Of a DNA stretch of 64,000 nt, positions 26,263-34,641 are shown piece by piece. Below the pieces are notes generated by a model. It ran no database searches. It was given only the letters and a program-made list of their open reading frames with translations, and was not told where the DNA came from. The position numbers were made by a program, and so were the translations under genes. How positions within the stretch are numbered: position 1 is the first letter of the stretch; each line of letters opens with the position of its first letter. The stretch covers positions 1 to 64,000 of the forward strand of contig NZ_AGAF01000085.1 of assembly GCF_000224515.1 (NCBI RefSeq). The letters run 5' to 3'. Source of the DNA: Desulfosporosinus sp. OT. Lineage in GTDB: Bacteria; Bacillota; Desulfitobacteriia; Desulfitobacteriales; Desulfitobacteriaceae.

Positions 26263-26631
26263 ATGAAAATTGCAATTCCGGTAAATGACAAATCTATGGA
26301 AGCAAGTGTCTGTGATTCCTTTGGCCGCACGCCCTATTACTTAATCTATGATACTGAATCAAACGAAAGTGTTTTTCTCGATAATAGCGCAGTAGCCAGC
26401 CAAGGTGGTGCAGGGATCAAGGCTGCGCAGACCGTTGTAGATAACAAGGTAAATGCCTTGCTTACCCCGCGATGCGGCGAGAACGCTGCAGAGGTCATTA
26501 AAGCAGCGAATATCCAACTATATAAAACGATCAATGATTCTCTTAAGGATAATATCGATGCCTTTAATGAGGGAAAACTCTCTTTATTGGAAGAAATTCA
26601 TGCTGGATTTCATGGTCACGGAGGCAGATAG
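26263..26631 (+). CDS. NifX/NifB-C-terminal-like family protein
   Basis: 122 residues from ATG 26263 behind GGAGG. It opens MKIAIPVNDKSMEASVCDSFG and has the family stretch GGAGIKAAQTVVDN and LLTPRCGENAAEVIKAA, then ends in a Gly/His tail (GFHGHGG). It belongs to the same family as 2178-2534, but with different termini. It overlaps or abuts the first MinD-type gene (one base between), so they are coupled. Probable role: metal-cluster carrier for the two ATPases. Confidence 0.87.
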   Translation: MKIAIPVNDKSMEASVCDSFGRTPYYLIYDTESNESVFLDNSAVASQGGAGIKAAQTVVDNKVNALLTPRCGENAAEVIKAANIQLYKTINDSLKDNIDAFNEGKLSLLEEIHAGFHGHGGR

Positions 26632-26632
26632 T

Positions 26633-27469
26633 ATGAAGATAGCTGTGCTAAGCGGCAAAGGCGGCACAGGAAAAACACTTATATCTGTAAATCTGGCTGC
26701 GTCTGCCAAGGAATCAATCTATATAGATTGTGATGTTGAAGAGCCAAACGGACATTTGTTTTTCAAGCCGGAGAATATTCAATCAGAAGAAATCTCGATC
26801 AAGGTTCCTACTGTCGATGAAAAACTTTGTAATGGCTGCCGTAAATGTATTGATTTTTGTAAATTCAATGCCTTGGCCTATATTATCAACAAACCAAAGG
26901 TGTTTAATGAAGTTTGTCATTCCTGCGGAGGATGTGTGTTGTTCTGTCCTGAGAAAGCCTTATCAGAGAAAGAAATCATTATCGGGGAAATTCAAAGTGG
27001 TATTTCAGAAAATGTTGCAGTCCTTACAGGGATATTAAATGCCGGTGAAAAGTCCGGCATCCCCATTATCAAAAAACTTCTGAAGGATACTCATGAAAAT
27101 AAATTCACCTTTATTGATTGCCCACCCGGAAGCGCGTGTATTGTCATGGACAGCATCAAAGATGCGGACTATTGCATATTGGTAGCAGAGCCTACTTTGT
27201 TTGGTGTTCATAATTTGAATATGGTTTATGAGCTCGTAAAGTTATTTAACAAACCGCACGGTGCGGTACTAAACAAGTGTATGGAAGGAGAAAATCCGTC
27301 AGAAAAATTTTGTCTAGAAAAGGATATTAAAATCATTGGCAAGATTCCTTTTGAGCAGGAGCTTGGAACTTTGAATTCAAAGGCGTTAGTTTTAGTTAGA
27401 CAAAATAATAAATATCGCGATATGTTCTCTTCTCTGCTTCAAATTGTGACTAAGGAGGTGCAGATATGA
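26633..27469 (+). CDS. MinD-family P-loop ATPase with inserted 2[4Fe-4S] ferredoxin domain (first)
   Basis: 278 residues. Deviant Walker A GKGGTGKT (about residue 8), then a ferredoxin insert with CNGCRKCIDFC (about 66) and CHSCGGCVLFCP (about 94), then the rest of the ATPase with DCPPGS (about 165). The layout is that of COG1149-type ATPases. The protein forms a pair with the next gene, overlapping by four bases. These pairs are widespread in anaerobes but uncharacterised; a redox-coupled cluster-transfer or reductase role is likely. Confidence 0.88.
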   Translation: MKIAVLSGKGGTGKTLISVNLAASAKESIYIDCDVEEPNGHLFFKPENIQSEEISIKVPTVDEKLCNGCRKCIDFCKFNALAYIINKPKVFNEVCHSCGGCVLFCPEKALSEKEIIIGEIQSGISENVAVLTGILNAGEKSGIPIIKKLLKDTHENKFTFIDCPPGSACIVMDSIKDADYCILVAEPTLFGVHNLNMVYELVKLFNKPHGAVLNKCMEGENPSEKFCLEKDIKIIGKIPFEQELGTLNSKALVLVRQNNKYRDMFSSLLQIVTKEVQI

Positions 27470-28341
27470 AGCAGCTATTAATCCTTAGTGGCAAGGGCGG
27501 TACGGGAAAAACAACGATTGCCAGTGCATTTATTAAGTTAGCTAAGGCTAAAGTCTATGCAGATTGTGATGTGGATGCCCCTAATTTGCATTTGGTTATG
27601 AATCAGTCAGCGGAAGCCAAACGATCAAACTATTACGGATTGCCTAAGGCAGTCATTAATCCAAAATTATGTGTGCAATGCGATTTGTGCCTGCAAAATT
27701 GCCGTTTCGATGCAATACAAGTGGGTCTTGATTATCAGGTTGATGACTATGCTTGTGAAGGCTGCGGTGTCTGCGAATCAATTTGCCCTGTGGGAGCCAT
27801 CTTCTCAAAACCGGTCTTAACCGGAGAATTAATGTTGTATTTAGACGATGCAATATTTTCTACTGCACAGCTTAGAATGGGAAGTGGCAACTCCGGAATG
27901 CTGGTAACCGAAGTAAAAAAGCAAATGAGAACGGCGGCGATTACAGACCATGACCTTGCAATCATTGATGGATCACCCGGTATAGGATGTCCGGTGATCG
28001 CCTCGATTAGTGGTGTTGATATGGTTTTGATCGTTGCTGAACCGTCTGTTTCGGGAATCAGTGATATGGAACGTATCATTAAAACTGCAGCAAAATTTCA
28101 AACGCGAACCGCCATTTGTATTAATAAATTCGATACCAACATTGAAAATACCGTTATAATCGAATCGTTTTGCCAAAAGTTCAACCTCCCTTTTGCTGGA
28201 AGAATCCCCTTTGACCCAGACGTTGTAAAGGCAATCAATAGGGGGCAGAGTATTGTTGATATGGATTGTGAAGCTGGGCGCGCTACAAAAAATATTTTTG
28301 ATAAAACGATCAAAATACTATTTCAGGAAAGTTTAGGTTAA
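27466..28341 (+). CDS. MinD-family P-loop ATPase with inserted 2[4Fe-4S] ferredoxin domain (second)
   Basis: 291 residues. Walker A GKGGTGKTT (about residue 9); cluster sites CVQCDLCLQNC (about 68) and CEGCGVCESICP (about 98); later IDGSPGIGCP (about 170), which adds a cysteine near the switch region. It is a paralog of the previous gene and starts within its stop (AGGTGCAGATATGA). The two probably act as a heterodimer with an ATP-driven low-potential electron or cluster transfer; this is inference from fold and pairing. Confidence 0.88.
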   Translation: MKQLLILSGKGGTGKTTIASAFIKLAKAKVYADCDVDAPNLHLVMNQSAEAKRSNYYGLPKAVINPKLCVQCDLCLQNCRFDAIQVGLDYQVDDYACEGCGVCESICPVGAIFSKPVLTGELMLYLDDAIFSTAQLRMGSGNSGMLVTEVKKQMRTAAITDHDLAIIDGSPGIGCPVIASISGVDMVLIVAEPSVSGISDMERIIKTAAKFQTRTAICINKFDTNIENTVIIESFCQKFNLPFAGRIPFDPDVVKAINRGQSIVDMDCEAGRATKNIFDKTIKILFQESLG

Positions 28342-28353
28342 GGAGAGAACCCA

Positions 28354-28526
28354 ATGAGTGAAAATTGTAATGATACCAAAATGGCATAAACTGTGATATA
28401 CGTTCGATTGAATTTTTTGACGGTGATTGGCTTGACGATATAGCAACTATTTTCAAAAAAATGGTGGATGAAAAAATGAAAATTGCAGTGGCAAGTCTGA
28501 ATGGAAGGAGCAGTGAAGAAGATTGA
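28354..28526 (+). pseudogene. Broken small gene fused to a NifX-type start
   Basis: AGGAGAG precedes ATG 28354, which reads MSENCNDTKMA and stops. Adding one A in the A run at about 28377-28381 joins it to a long frame: INCDIRSIEFFDGDWLDDI, then a late MKIAVASLNGR, and a stop at 28524. The last part is the opening of another NifX-type protein. So a third NifX gene and a small cysteine-containing gene existed here and have decayed. Confidence 0.6.
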
Positions 28527-28612
28527 ACCATTGAAACCCAGTTTTAGAAATAATCAGCTTAGAGTATGTGCTTACTTCTTACATAGTGATAAAACAATTA
28601 TTAGAAAAGCAG

Positions 28613-28662
28613 AAACAAACCCATCGTAATCACGCCTAAGCTTGATTACGATGGGTTTGTTA
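28613..28662. terminator. Strong bidirectional terminator
   Basis: ACAAACCCATCGTAATCA pairs with TGATTACGATGGGTTTGT. It lies between the Fe-S operon and the convergent kinase gene. Confidence 0.85.
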
Positions 28663-28700
28663 TGTAAATTACTGTTCTTTGTTGAATATGTCCATAATTT

Positions 28701-30305
28701 CTATTCTATAGTTAGAACAGGAAAATTTATACTGAAAGTTGTGCCATGTCCAACTTCACTCAGTACATTAATTTCGCCTTTGTGATTTCGTATAATACCA
28801 TACGTCACCATAAGGCCAAGACCTGTACCCGTTTCTTTTGTTGTAAAGAATGGTGTCCCCAGCTTCTCTAAGTTCTCACGGGGCACTCCCGGTCCGTTAT
28901 CTTGCACTTTAACCTCTACAACAGAATTACCCCGATTTGTCAGATGAATTTTTACAAATCCTCCATCGACTATCGATTCTATGGAATTTTTAATCAGATT
29001 AATAAATACTTGCTTTAGTTGATTAGGTTCCCCTCTAATCGCTAAAAGATCCTCCGATGCAATCAATTCCAATTGAATATCTTTTAAGACAGCTTGTGGT
29101 CCTATAAGGTTAAGGATATCATTTATAAGATTCCGCAAATTTATCTCTGCAAATTGAACAGGTACAGGTTTAGCCAAAACCACCATTTCACCCACAATAT
29201 CATTAATCCGATCGATTTCTTGCATAATGGTTTCTAAATAGAATTCAGGAATTGGCTCGCTCTTTTTACTTTGAATCAATTGAACAAAACCCTTAATAGA
29301 GGTGAGCGGATTTCTGATTTCATGAGCGACCCCTGCTGCTAACTGGCCAACAAGTGCTAACTTTTCCGCCTTTTGAATATGCTCAGCCGCTATCCGATCT
29401 TTCAATAAGTTGAAATAACGAAGTATAACGATGATAAACATTATTAAAAGAATGATTATAAAGATATTACGCCACATAATTTGATTCATCTGATTGTTAA
29501 ATTCCTGAAGTGGTTGCACAATAACAATAACCCAGGGTGCTTCCGTCAACGTTACGAATGAATGCTGTTCGGGTGGTTCTTCACCCGGTGATGGACCGAT
29601 GGACCCTTCACCTGTTTTCGCGGCTAAAGCAGCTTTAAACAAGGGTGTTTTATCTAATTCCATTGTCTTTTTTAATTCTTCTAATTTAGGATGCCAAAGG
29701 AAATTTCCATCTTTGGTGAAACGCGTAGCGTATCCAGAGTGTCCAATCTGTATAACCGAAAGTTTATTTTGCAATTCGTCTAATGGAATTGAAACACCAA
29801 CTATACCCGAAACTTTGCCATCTTGGTAAAATGGCGCTGTTATGCTAATGATGTCTATGCCTGTGACTCTGCCAACATAGGGTCCCCCGATAAAAACTTT
29901 TTTTTGCATTGCTGCTGTGAAAAAATCTCGATCAACAATATTTTTATCTGCGTGGTCATTAGGATATTTAGCGAGAAGTTGACCTTTAGCATTTGCCACG
30001 TAAAATAAAGATGCCTCGGAGTGGGCAAGGCTTATATCTCTTAAGAGCTTAGTTAATTCGTTACGATCATTATCAATTAATGGCACCCGAAAGGCAACAC
30101 CTTTTAAAGTTTGTTTATAACTACTCAAATAGTCATCAACATAGTTGGCCGTAAGCCTAGCAATTTGCATATTCTTATTGATCATTTCTTGACGTTGCTC
30201 ATTCAGTTGATCAAAAAGCAACAGATAACCCATTGTAACCACTGGTACTAGGATCAACATAATCAGAAGCACCTTTGCCAAACGTTTTTCTCTAATAAAA
30301 TTCAA
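28701..30305 (-). CDS. Sensor histidine kinase with extracellular Cache domain
   Basis: 534 residues. TM1 (about 10-30), an extracellular dCache-like sensor (about 40-270, with DRDFFTAAMQKKVFIGGPYV), TM2 (about 280-303), then HisKA with GVAHEIRNPLTSIKGF (phospho-His about 339) and HATPase_c with N box LKNSIES, G1 DNGPGVP and G2 TGTGLGLMVTYGI. All catalytic motifs are intact. No response regulator is adjacent. Orphan kinases of this layout in spore formers often feed the Spo0 pathway, so it may be a sporulation kinase; other targets are possible. Confidence 0.9.
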   Translation of the reverse strand: MNFIREKRLAKVLLIMLILVPVVTMGYLLLFDQLNEQRQEMINKNMQIARLTANYVDDYLSSYKQTLKGVAFRVPLIDNDRNELTKLLRDISLAHSEASLFYVANAKGQLLAKYPNDHADKNIVDRDFFTAAMQKKVFIGGPYVGRVTGIDIISITAPFYQDGKVSGIVGVSIPLDELQNKLSVIQIGHSGYATRFTKDGNFLWHPKLEELKKTMELDKTPLFKAALAAKTGEGSIGPSPGEEPPEQHSFVTLTEAPWVIVIVQPLQEFNNQMNQIMWRNIFIIILLIMFIIVILRYFNLLKDRIAAEHIQKAEKLALVGQLAAGVAHEIRNPLTSIKGFVQLIQSKKSEPIPEFYLETIMQEIDRINDIVGEMVVLAKPVPVQFAEINLRNLINDILNLIGPQAVLKDIQLELIASEDLLAIRGEPNQLKQVFINLIKNSIESIVDGGFVKIHLTNRGNSVVEVKVQDNGPGVPRENLEKLGTPFFTTKETGTGLGLMVTYGIIRNHKGEINVLSEVGHGTTFSINFPVLTIE

Positions 30306-30439
30306 GGGTTTTCATCCTATCTTGTTGTGAATATTCTACATATAAGATTAATACTTATATATTTCGATATAGATTATTAATTCCCTCTAAATGATTCAAG
30401 CAAAGCCCATAATAGACAGCATTTTAGCTTCTACACAGC

Positions 30440-30490
30440 TCAACTATTGATTTCACTGCTATTTTTACCCGGTTTCAAAAGTGTCTCAAA
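30440..30490 (+). repeat. Scrap of the dispersed IS upstream region
   Basis: TTGATTTCACTGCTATTTTTAC and the following TTTCAAAAGTGTCTCAAA resemble 51974-52018 (TTTATTTCACTGGTATTCTTAC... TTTCGAAAGTGTATCAAA). Confidence 0.5.
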
Positions 30491-30694
30491 ACACCTACGT
30501 CCTATCCGCTTCCACCATGATGGGAATGTTGTTAAGGACAACAAGTTATTAGGAATTTGTAGAGAAACTTGCCGGCAACCGCATGAATATTTTTATGAGT
30601 ACCTAAGCAATATTAACGGTCAATTAAAAGGGTTAGAGATTAAGAATAAAATGAATACCTGTAAATAGTTTCTGTATAAGATTTAAGAAATGTT

Positions 30695-30738
30695 GAAGCC
30701 ACCGAGATCAAGCTTTTGCATCTGATATCGGTGGCTCC
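30695..30738. terminator. Bidirectional terminator
   Basis: GAAGCCACCGAGATCA pairs with TGATATCGGTGGCTCC apart from two mismatches, followed by ATTTTG. Confidence 0.75.
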
Positions 30739-30849
30739 ATTTTGAATATTTAGATGAATGTAATTTTGCGAAGACGTAGGAATCAAAAGCTCCGTTCTTA
30801 CAAAATTAAAAGCTGTTCAGCATAATGAAATTTTATAGGTATGTATTTT

Positions 30850-31410
30850 TTACTTTGAGAGTAACTCTCCAGCGGTAAATGCTTGTTTTAGTAATTCATC
30901 CGATAACTTGAAATTAGGCGAACCTGTATGTGAACAAAGCAAGCTATCTGTAAGCTCCCAACCGAACATAGAGAACGTGCCATTGACGAACTGGATTGTG
31001 GCTTGAAACGCATCTTTGTTCTCGTTTCCTTGTGAGAAAATAGTAACTGCTTTTTTTCCAGGATAACGGGCTTGGAATGGGAATCCAGTGCCTTCAAGCA
31101 CAGGGTACATTCTATCAAGCCATTGCTTTGCTTGCCCTGAGATTTGCATAAAATAAATGGGTGAGCCAAAAATTACACCGTCAGCATTTTTAATATCCTC
31201 GTACATTGGTTGTAAATAATCTTTTGTAGCGCAGCCCTCATGACTCCTACAATAGAAACAGCCTTGGCAGCCCTTGATACCATCGTCGTTAAGGTCATAG
31301 ATTTTTATTTCAGCACCTTTTGATTGAGCTCCTTTGATTACTTCCTGAATTAGTTTAGAGGTATACCCGTTTTTTCTCGGACTACCGATAAATGCGATAA
31401 CTTTACTCAT
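30850..31410 (-). CDS. Flavodoxin-fold NAD(P)H-dependent FMN reductase (iron-sulfur flavoprotein type)
   Basis: 186 residues. The FMN phosphate loop GSPRKNGYTSKL (about residue 9) opens the fold, and CQGCFYCRSHEGC (about 48) is a cysteine group as in iron-sulfur flavoproteins, though with atypical spacing. GSPIYFMQISGQAKQWLDR (about 82) is the second flavin-contact segment. Such proteins reduce flavins, quinones or metals and are often redox-stress inducible. A near-perfect palindrome lies over the promoter (31445-31472). A broken relative lies at 45485. Confidence 0.87.
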   Translation of the reverse strand: MSKVIAFIGSPRKNGYTSKLIQEVIKGAQSKGAEIKIYDLNDDGIKGCQGCFYCRSHEGCATKDYLQPMYEDIKNADGVIFGSPIYFMQISGQAKQWLDRMYPVLEGTGFPFQARYPGKKAVTIFSQGNENKDAFQATIQFVNGTFSMFGWELTDSLLCSHTGSPNFKLSDELLKQAFTAGELLSK

Positions 31411-31444
31411 ATTTTGACCCTGCCTTTTAATGTTTTTATAATAT

Positions 31445-31472
31445 AGCTCAATTATATCAGTATAATTGGGCT
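31445..31472 (-). promoter_or_regulatory. Palindromic operator over the flavin-reductase promoter
   Basis: AGCTCAATTATA and TATAATTGGGCT form 12-base inverted arms around TCAG with one mismatch. On the minus strand TATAAT inside the palindrome is 18 bases from TTGCCT, so bound protein would block the -10. HxlR, MarR or ArsR-type repressors use sites like this; none is encoded next to it. Confidence 0.7.
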
Positions 31473-31655
31473 AAAGGCAAAAGCAACAATACATTTTGAA
31501 GTCCGTCTAAAATGGATAAAGCTCTTAAAACTGCTAAAACCGAAAAATAGAACAGCTTGGAGAATTGAAGTAATATCGAGTATTTGGAAGATGCATGTTT
31601 CATCAAAAACATTACACGGTATCTCCTCAGTCTAGTACCTTCTACAAAATAGATT

Positions 31656-31683
31656 AGCCGGGAATAATCTTTGTTTCCCGGCT
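31656..31683 (-). terminator. Hairpin after the DUF2680 gene
   Basis: AGCCGGGAA pairs with TTCCCGGCT around a ten-base loop, just beyond the stop codon of the leftward gene. Only a weak T tract (CTATTTTG) follows. Confidence 0.65.
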
Positions 31684-31705
31684 CGCACTTAAATTGAATA
31701 TCCCA

Positions 31706-32161
31706 TCATTGCACTAATCTGCACCCAGCGTTCAGGCCTCTTCCACCACCATTTCGTCGACCGGCACCCATACCCATACCCATACCCAGTGCAGAACCAT
31801 TTCCTAGGCCCATTCGAGCACTGCCGGTTCCGTCACAGATTGCCTGATTGGCCTTCATAGTATTATAAGCCGCATCTGCCTGCGCTTGTGTCAAATTACC
31901 ATCCTTAACCCTTTGGTCTAGAAACGCCTTTCTCTGTTCGAGAGTCTCAGCTTTGAATTCCTCTAACTTTCCAGCTTCACTAGCAATGGTTCCATAGGTT
32001 TTACCGGCGGCTCGTTCTGAGGTCACTTGTTCCACAGACTTGCCGGTTAAGGTGGATACAATCCCAGCTGGTGTCGTTGCGTCTACAGCATAGGCAGCTC
32101 CTGTTACCCCTAAAACTCCGGCAATTGTAACAGCTGCAACGAGTTTCTTGAAGTTTTTCAT
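31706..32161 (-). CDS. Secreted DUF2680-type small protein
   Basis: 151 residues. A signal peptide (residues 1-25, ending AAYAVDA) is followed by a DUF2680-like helical region (KAFLDQRVKDGNLTQAQAD, about 83-101) and a Gly/Met-rich tail with GMGMGMGAGRRNGGGRG. Proteins of this type are small exported helical proteins of unknown function in Clostridia. GGAGCG lies ahead of the ATG. It stands alone between two terminator/intergenic regions. Confidence 0.8.
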   Translation of the reverse strand: MKNFKKLVAAVTIAGVLGVTGAAYAVDATTPAGIVSTLTGKSVEQVTSERAAGKTYGTIASEAGKLEEFKAETLEQRKAFLDQRVKDGNLTQAQADAAYNTMKANQAICDGTGSARMGLGNGSALGMGMGMGAGRRNGGGRGLNAGCRLVQ

Positions 32162-32586
32162 AAAATCACGCTCCTTTTGATTTAGGTGTTAAAACCTTAC
32201 GACTCTATAATAACCAGGGATTGTGACAAAAGTATTACAAAATTTAAGATAAAGACCTACATCTTAAAAGTCCTTTGTTTTTTGTGTACTTCTTGCTATT
32301 GACAACAACTTCAACTTTTATTCACATGAAAACGAAAAGGTGAAAATGGACAATGTAAATAAAGAATAATGAGTTTAGTAAACTGTTTCCCCCGACGAAC
32401 AAAGTTGCCGAAGGTTGATGCGATCAAAATCTCTTTGAAGAAAAATCAAAAGGTTTAGTTTAATAATATATTTTATATTTATAATGATATAAGATAATTA
32501 ATTAATTATATATAAAGGATTTTTTCATAATTTATAGAAATTAAGTTTGTATGTAATAAAGGTTGCGTGAATATGGGGAAGGTGAA
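32162..32586. other. Gene-free promoter region of the corrinoid operon
   Basis: About 425 AT-rich bases. TTGACA at about 32307 has no good -10. A stretch near 32385-32460 (CCCCCGACGAACAAAGTTGCC) may fold but matches no known RNA. Very AT-rich DNA (32460-32545) precedes the operon. Confidence 0.45.
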
Positions 32587-33354
32587 ATGGTGATAACCGC
32601 TGGGATTGATGTTGGTTCGACTGCAACGAAGGCAGTCATTTTTGATGGAACGATAAGAAGTATGGCTATGATCCCTACTGGCTGGAACCCTAAAGAAGCT
32701 GGACGAAATGTATTTCGTGAAGCGCTAAATAATGCTGGTTTGCAAGAACGGGACGTGGATAATGTCGTCGGTACCGGCTATGGACGTATATCGCTTTCAT
32801 TTATCGATAAAAAGGTGACAGAGATAACCTGTCATGCAAAGGGGGCTAAATTTCTCTTTCCGCAAACTAGAACAGTCATAGATATTGGAGGTCAGGATAG
32901 TAAAGTGATTGCGGTAGCCGACGATGGTTCTGTTGCTGATTTTATCATGAATGACAAATGTGCCGCTGGTACTGGGCGATTCTTACAAGTCATGACGGGA
33001 ATTCTGGATATTACTTTAGATGAATTAGGGCAAATGGCCTCAGGTAATGAGCCTGTTAGTCTTAATAGTATGTGCACTGTTTTTGCTGAGTCCGAGATCA
33101 TTGGCTTCCTGGCCCAAGGAGTGACTAAAGCGTCTATTGCTTCAGGAATAGTTCAAACCATTGCTAAAAAATTGATTAGTTTAACTTCCAGAGTCCCTTG
33201 TCTTGATGAGATTACTTTTTCTGGTGGGGTAGCTAACAATCCGGAAATTTGTACTATCCTGTCGTCAACTCTAGGATTTAAATTTAATATTCCAAAGAAC
33301 CCTCAAATTGTAGGTGCCCTTGGTGCAGCTGTTATGGGTTTCATACAATCTTAA
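32587..33354 (+). CDS. BadF/HgdC-family ATPase, reductase of a double-cubane cluster protein
   Basis: 255 residues from ATG 32587 behind GGGGAAGG. ASKHA fold: phosphate-1 GIDVGSTATKA (about residue 5), phosphate-2 IDIGGQDSKV (about 99), the bridging-cluster cysteines in NDKCAAGTGRF (about 124) and MCTVFAESE (about 163), and FSGGVANN (about 221). The dimer holds one [4Fe-4S] cluster and drives ATP-dependent electron transfer to its partner. The next gene encodes the matching HgdB-like protein. Together they match the double-cubane protein and its reductase (DCCP/DCCP-R, YjiM/YjiL). Confidence 0.88.
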   Translation: MVITAGIDVGSTATKAVIFDGTIRSMAMIPTGWNPKEAGRNVFREALNNAGLQERDVDNVVGTGYGRISLSFIDKKVTEITCHAKGAKFLFPQTRTVIDIGGQDSKVIAVADDGSVADFIMNDKCAAGTGRFLQVMTGILDITLDELGQMASGNEPVSLNSMCTVFAESEIIGFLAQGVTKASIASGIVQTIAKKLISLTSRVPCLDEITFSGGVANNPEICTILSSTLGFKFNIPKNPQIVGALGAAVMGFIQS

Positions 33355-33371
33355 ATTGAAAGGAGATAACT

Positions 33372-34517
33372 ATGAAAACAAACCTATTAGACGAATTTGA
33401 GGATTTACGCACAAATAGTGTGACTTCACTGTCCAAGGCCAAAGAAAATGGCAAGAAAGTTGCCGGAATGTATTGTCTGTATTCGCCGTCAGAAATAATT
33501 TTAGCTGCAGGGGCAATACCCATACCCTTGTGCGGTACTAGGCAAGATCCTATAGCCGTCGCTGAGAAGGTACTTCCAAGAAATCTTTGTCCCCTAATTA
33601 AATCAAGTTATGGGTTTGCAGCCTCCGGTACTTGTCCCTACTTTAATTTTTCCGACATTCTCATTGCCGAAACAACCTGTGACGGTAAGAAAAAAATGTA
33701 CGAACTACTTTCTCAATATAAGCCACTCCACTTACTTCAACTTCCGCAAAAGCAAGATGGTGAAGAGGCTTTACGGTATTGGCTGGGGGAAGTAAATCAG
33801 ATGAAAGAACGCTTGGAAAGGGAGTTTGCCGTAACCATAACGGATCAAGATTTAAGAAATGCGATTCGATTGGTAAATGAAGAAAGACGTTCACTTAAAG
33901 ATTTACTGGATGTAGGAAAACTTAAGCCTTCACCGCTAAGCGGTATGGATTTACTAATGGTTATCTACAATCGAGGTTTTTGTACTGACAAAAAGGAAGT
34001 CGTTCAAATAGTTGATCGCTTAACCTCCGAATTACATGAATTATACAAGCGTGGAGTGACCCCGTTTAATATAAAAACTCCCAGAATATTACTAACTGGT
34101 GTCCCTGTAGGGATAGGCTCCCATAAGGTTGTGCAGATCATTGAAGAGTGTGGTGGAAATGTGGTCTGCTTCGAAAGCTGCGGAGCGTACAAAGCGGTTT
34201 ACGAACATGTTAATGAAGACCAAGAACCTCTCTTAGCCATTGCCGAAAAATATCTTAGAACGCCTTGTTCCTGTATGTCTCCGAACGCCTCGCGTTTTGA
34301 ACTTATAGAAAAACTAGCGGACGAGTTTAACGTAGACGGTATCATGGATCTCACTTGGCAAGGGTGTCATACATATAACATTGAATCTTACAGTCTGAAG
34401 AACTATCTTCAGGAGAAGAAACGTCGCCCGTTTTTACAAATTGAAACGGACTATTCAGAGTCTGATATTGAACAATTGAAAGTTCGAATTGAAGCGTTCC
34501 TTGAAATGATCAGCTAG
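33372..34517 (+). CDS. HgdB-like double-cubane cluster protein (2-hydroxyacyl-CoA dehydratase D-component family)
   Basis: 381 residues. A single subunit of the 2-hydroxyacyl-CoA dehydratase fold with the CPYF motif (SGTCPYFNFSD, about residue 81) and cysteines at NLCPLI (about 71), FESCGAYK (about 269), PCSCMSP (about 308) and WQGCHTYN (about 335). Lone subunits paired with a HgdC-like ATPase, as here, are typical of double-cubane proteins that reduce small molecules at low potential, rather than true dehydratases, which need a second subunit. A ribosome site GGAGATAAC precedes the ATG. Confidence 0.85.
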   Translation: MKTNLLDEFEDLRTNSVTSLSKAKENGKKVAGMYCLYSPSEIILAAGAIPIPLCGTRQDPIAVAEKVLPRNLCPLIKSSYGFAASGTCPYFNFSDILIAETTCDGKKKMYELLSQYKPLHLLQLPQKQDGEEALRYWLGEVNQMKERLEREFAVTITDQDLRNAIRLVNEERRSLKDLLDVGKLKPSPLSGMDLLMVIYNRGFCTDKKEVVQIVDRLTSELHELYKRGVTPFNIKTPRILLTGVPVGIGSHKVVQIIEECGGNVVCFESCGAYKAVYEHVNEDQEPLLAIAEKYLRTPCSCMSPNASRFELIEKLADEFNVDGIMDLTWQGCHTYNIESYSLKNYLQEKKRRPFLQIETDYSESDIEQLKVRIEAFLEMIS

Positions 34518-34641
34518 AGACTATTGCAGAACGAAAATATCAGACCATTTTAATCAGAGTATTTTGTTTCTGCATCCATTAAAAAACAATTGGTCAGCAA
34601 AAGCAAAACAGATTGGCAAAGTATTGAAGGGAGAAGCTGAA

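Larger units (their letters stand above)
30306..30849. other. Gene-free stretch with IS scrap and terminator
   Basis: Holds an IS-derived piece at 30440-30490 and a terminator at 30695-30738. The 73-codon frame at 30447-30668 has no ribosome site and starts inside the IS scrap, so it is not called. Confidence 0.5.

Noticed and set aside
30447..30668. 73-codon frame after the sensor kinase
   Set aside because: Starts inside an IS scrap, lacks a ribosome site and has no protein-like motif.
32587..34517. True 2-hydroxyacyl-CoA dehydratase
   Set aside because: Only one HgdB-like subunit is present and no CoA-transferase or acyl-CoA genes are nearby; the double-cubane pair fits better.
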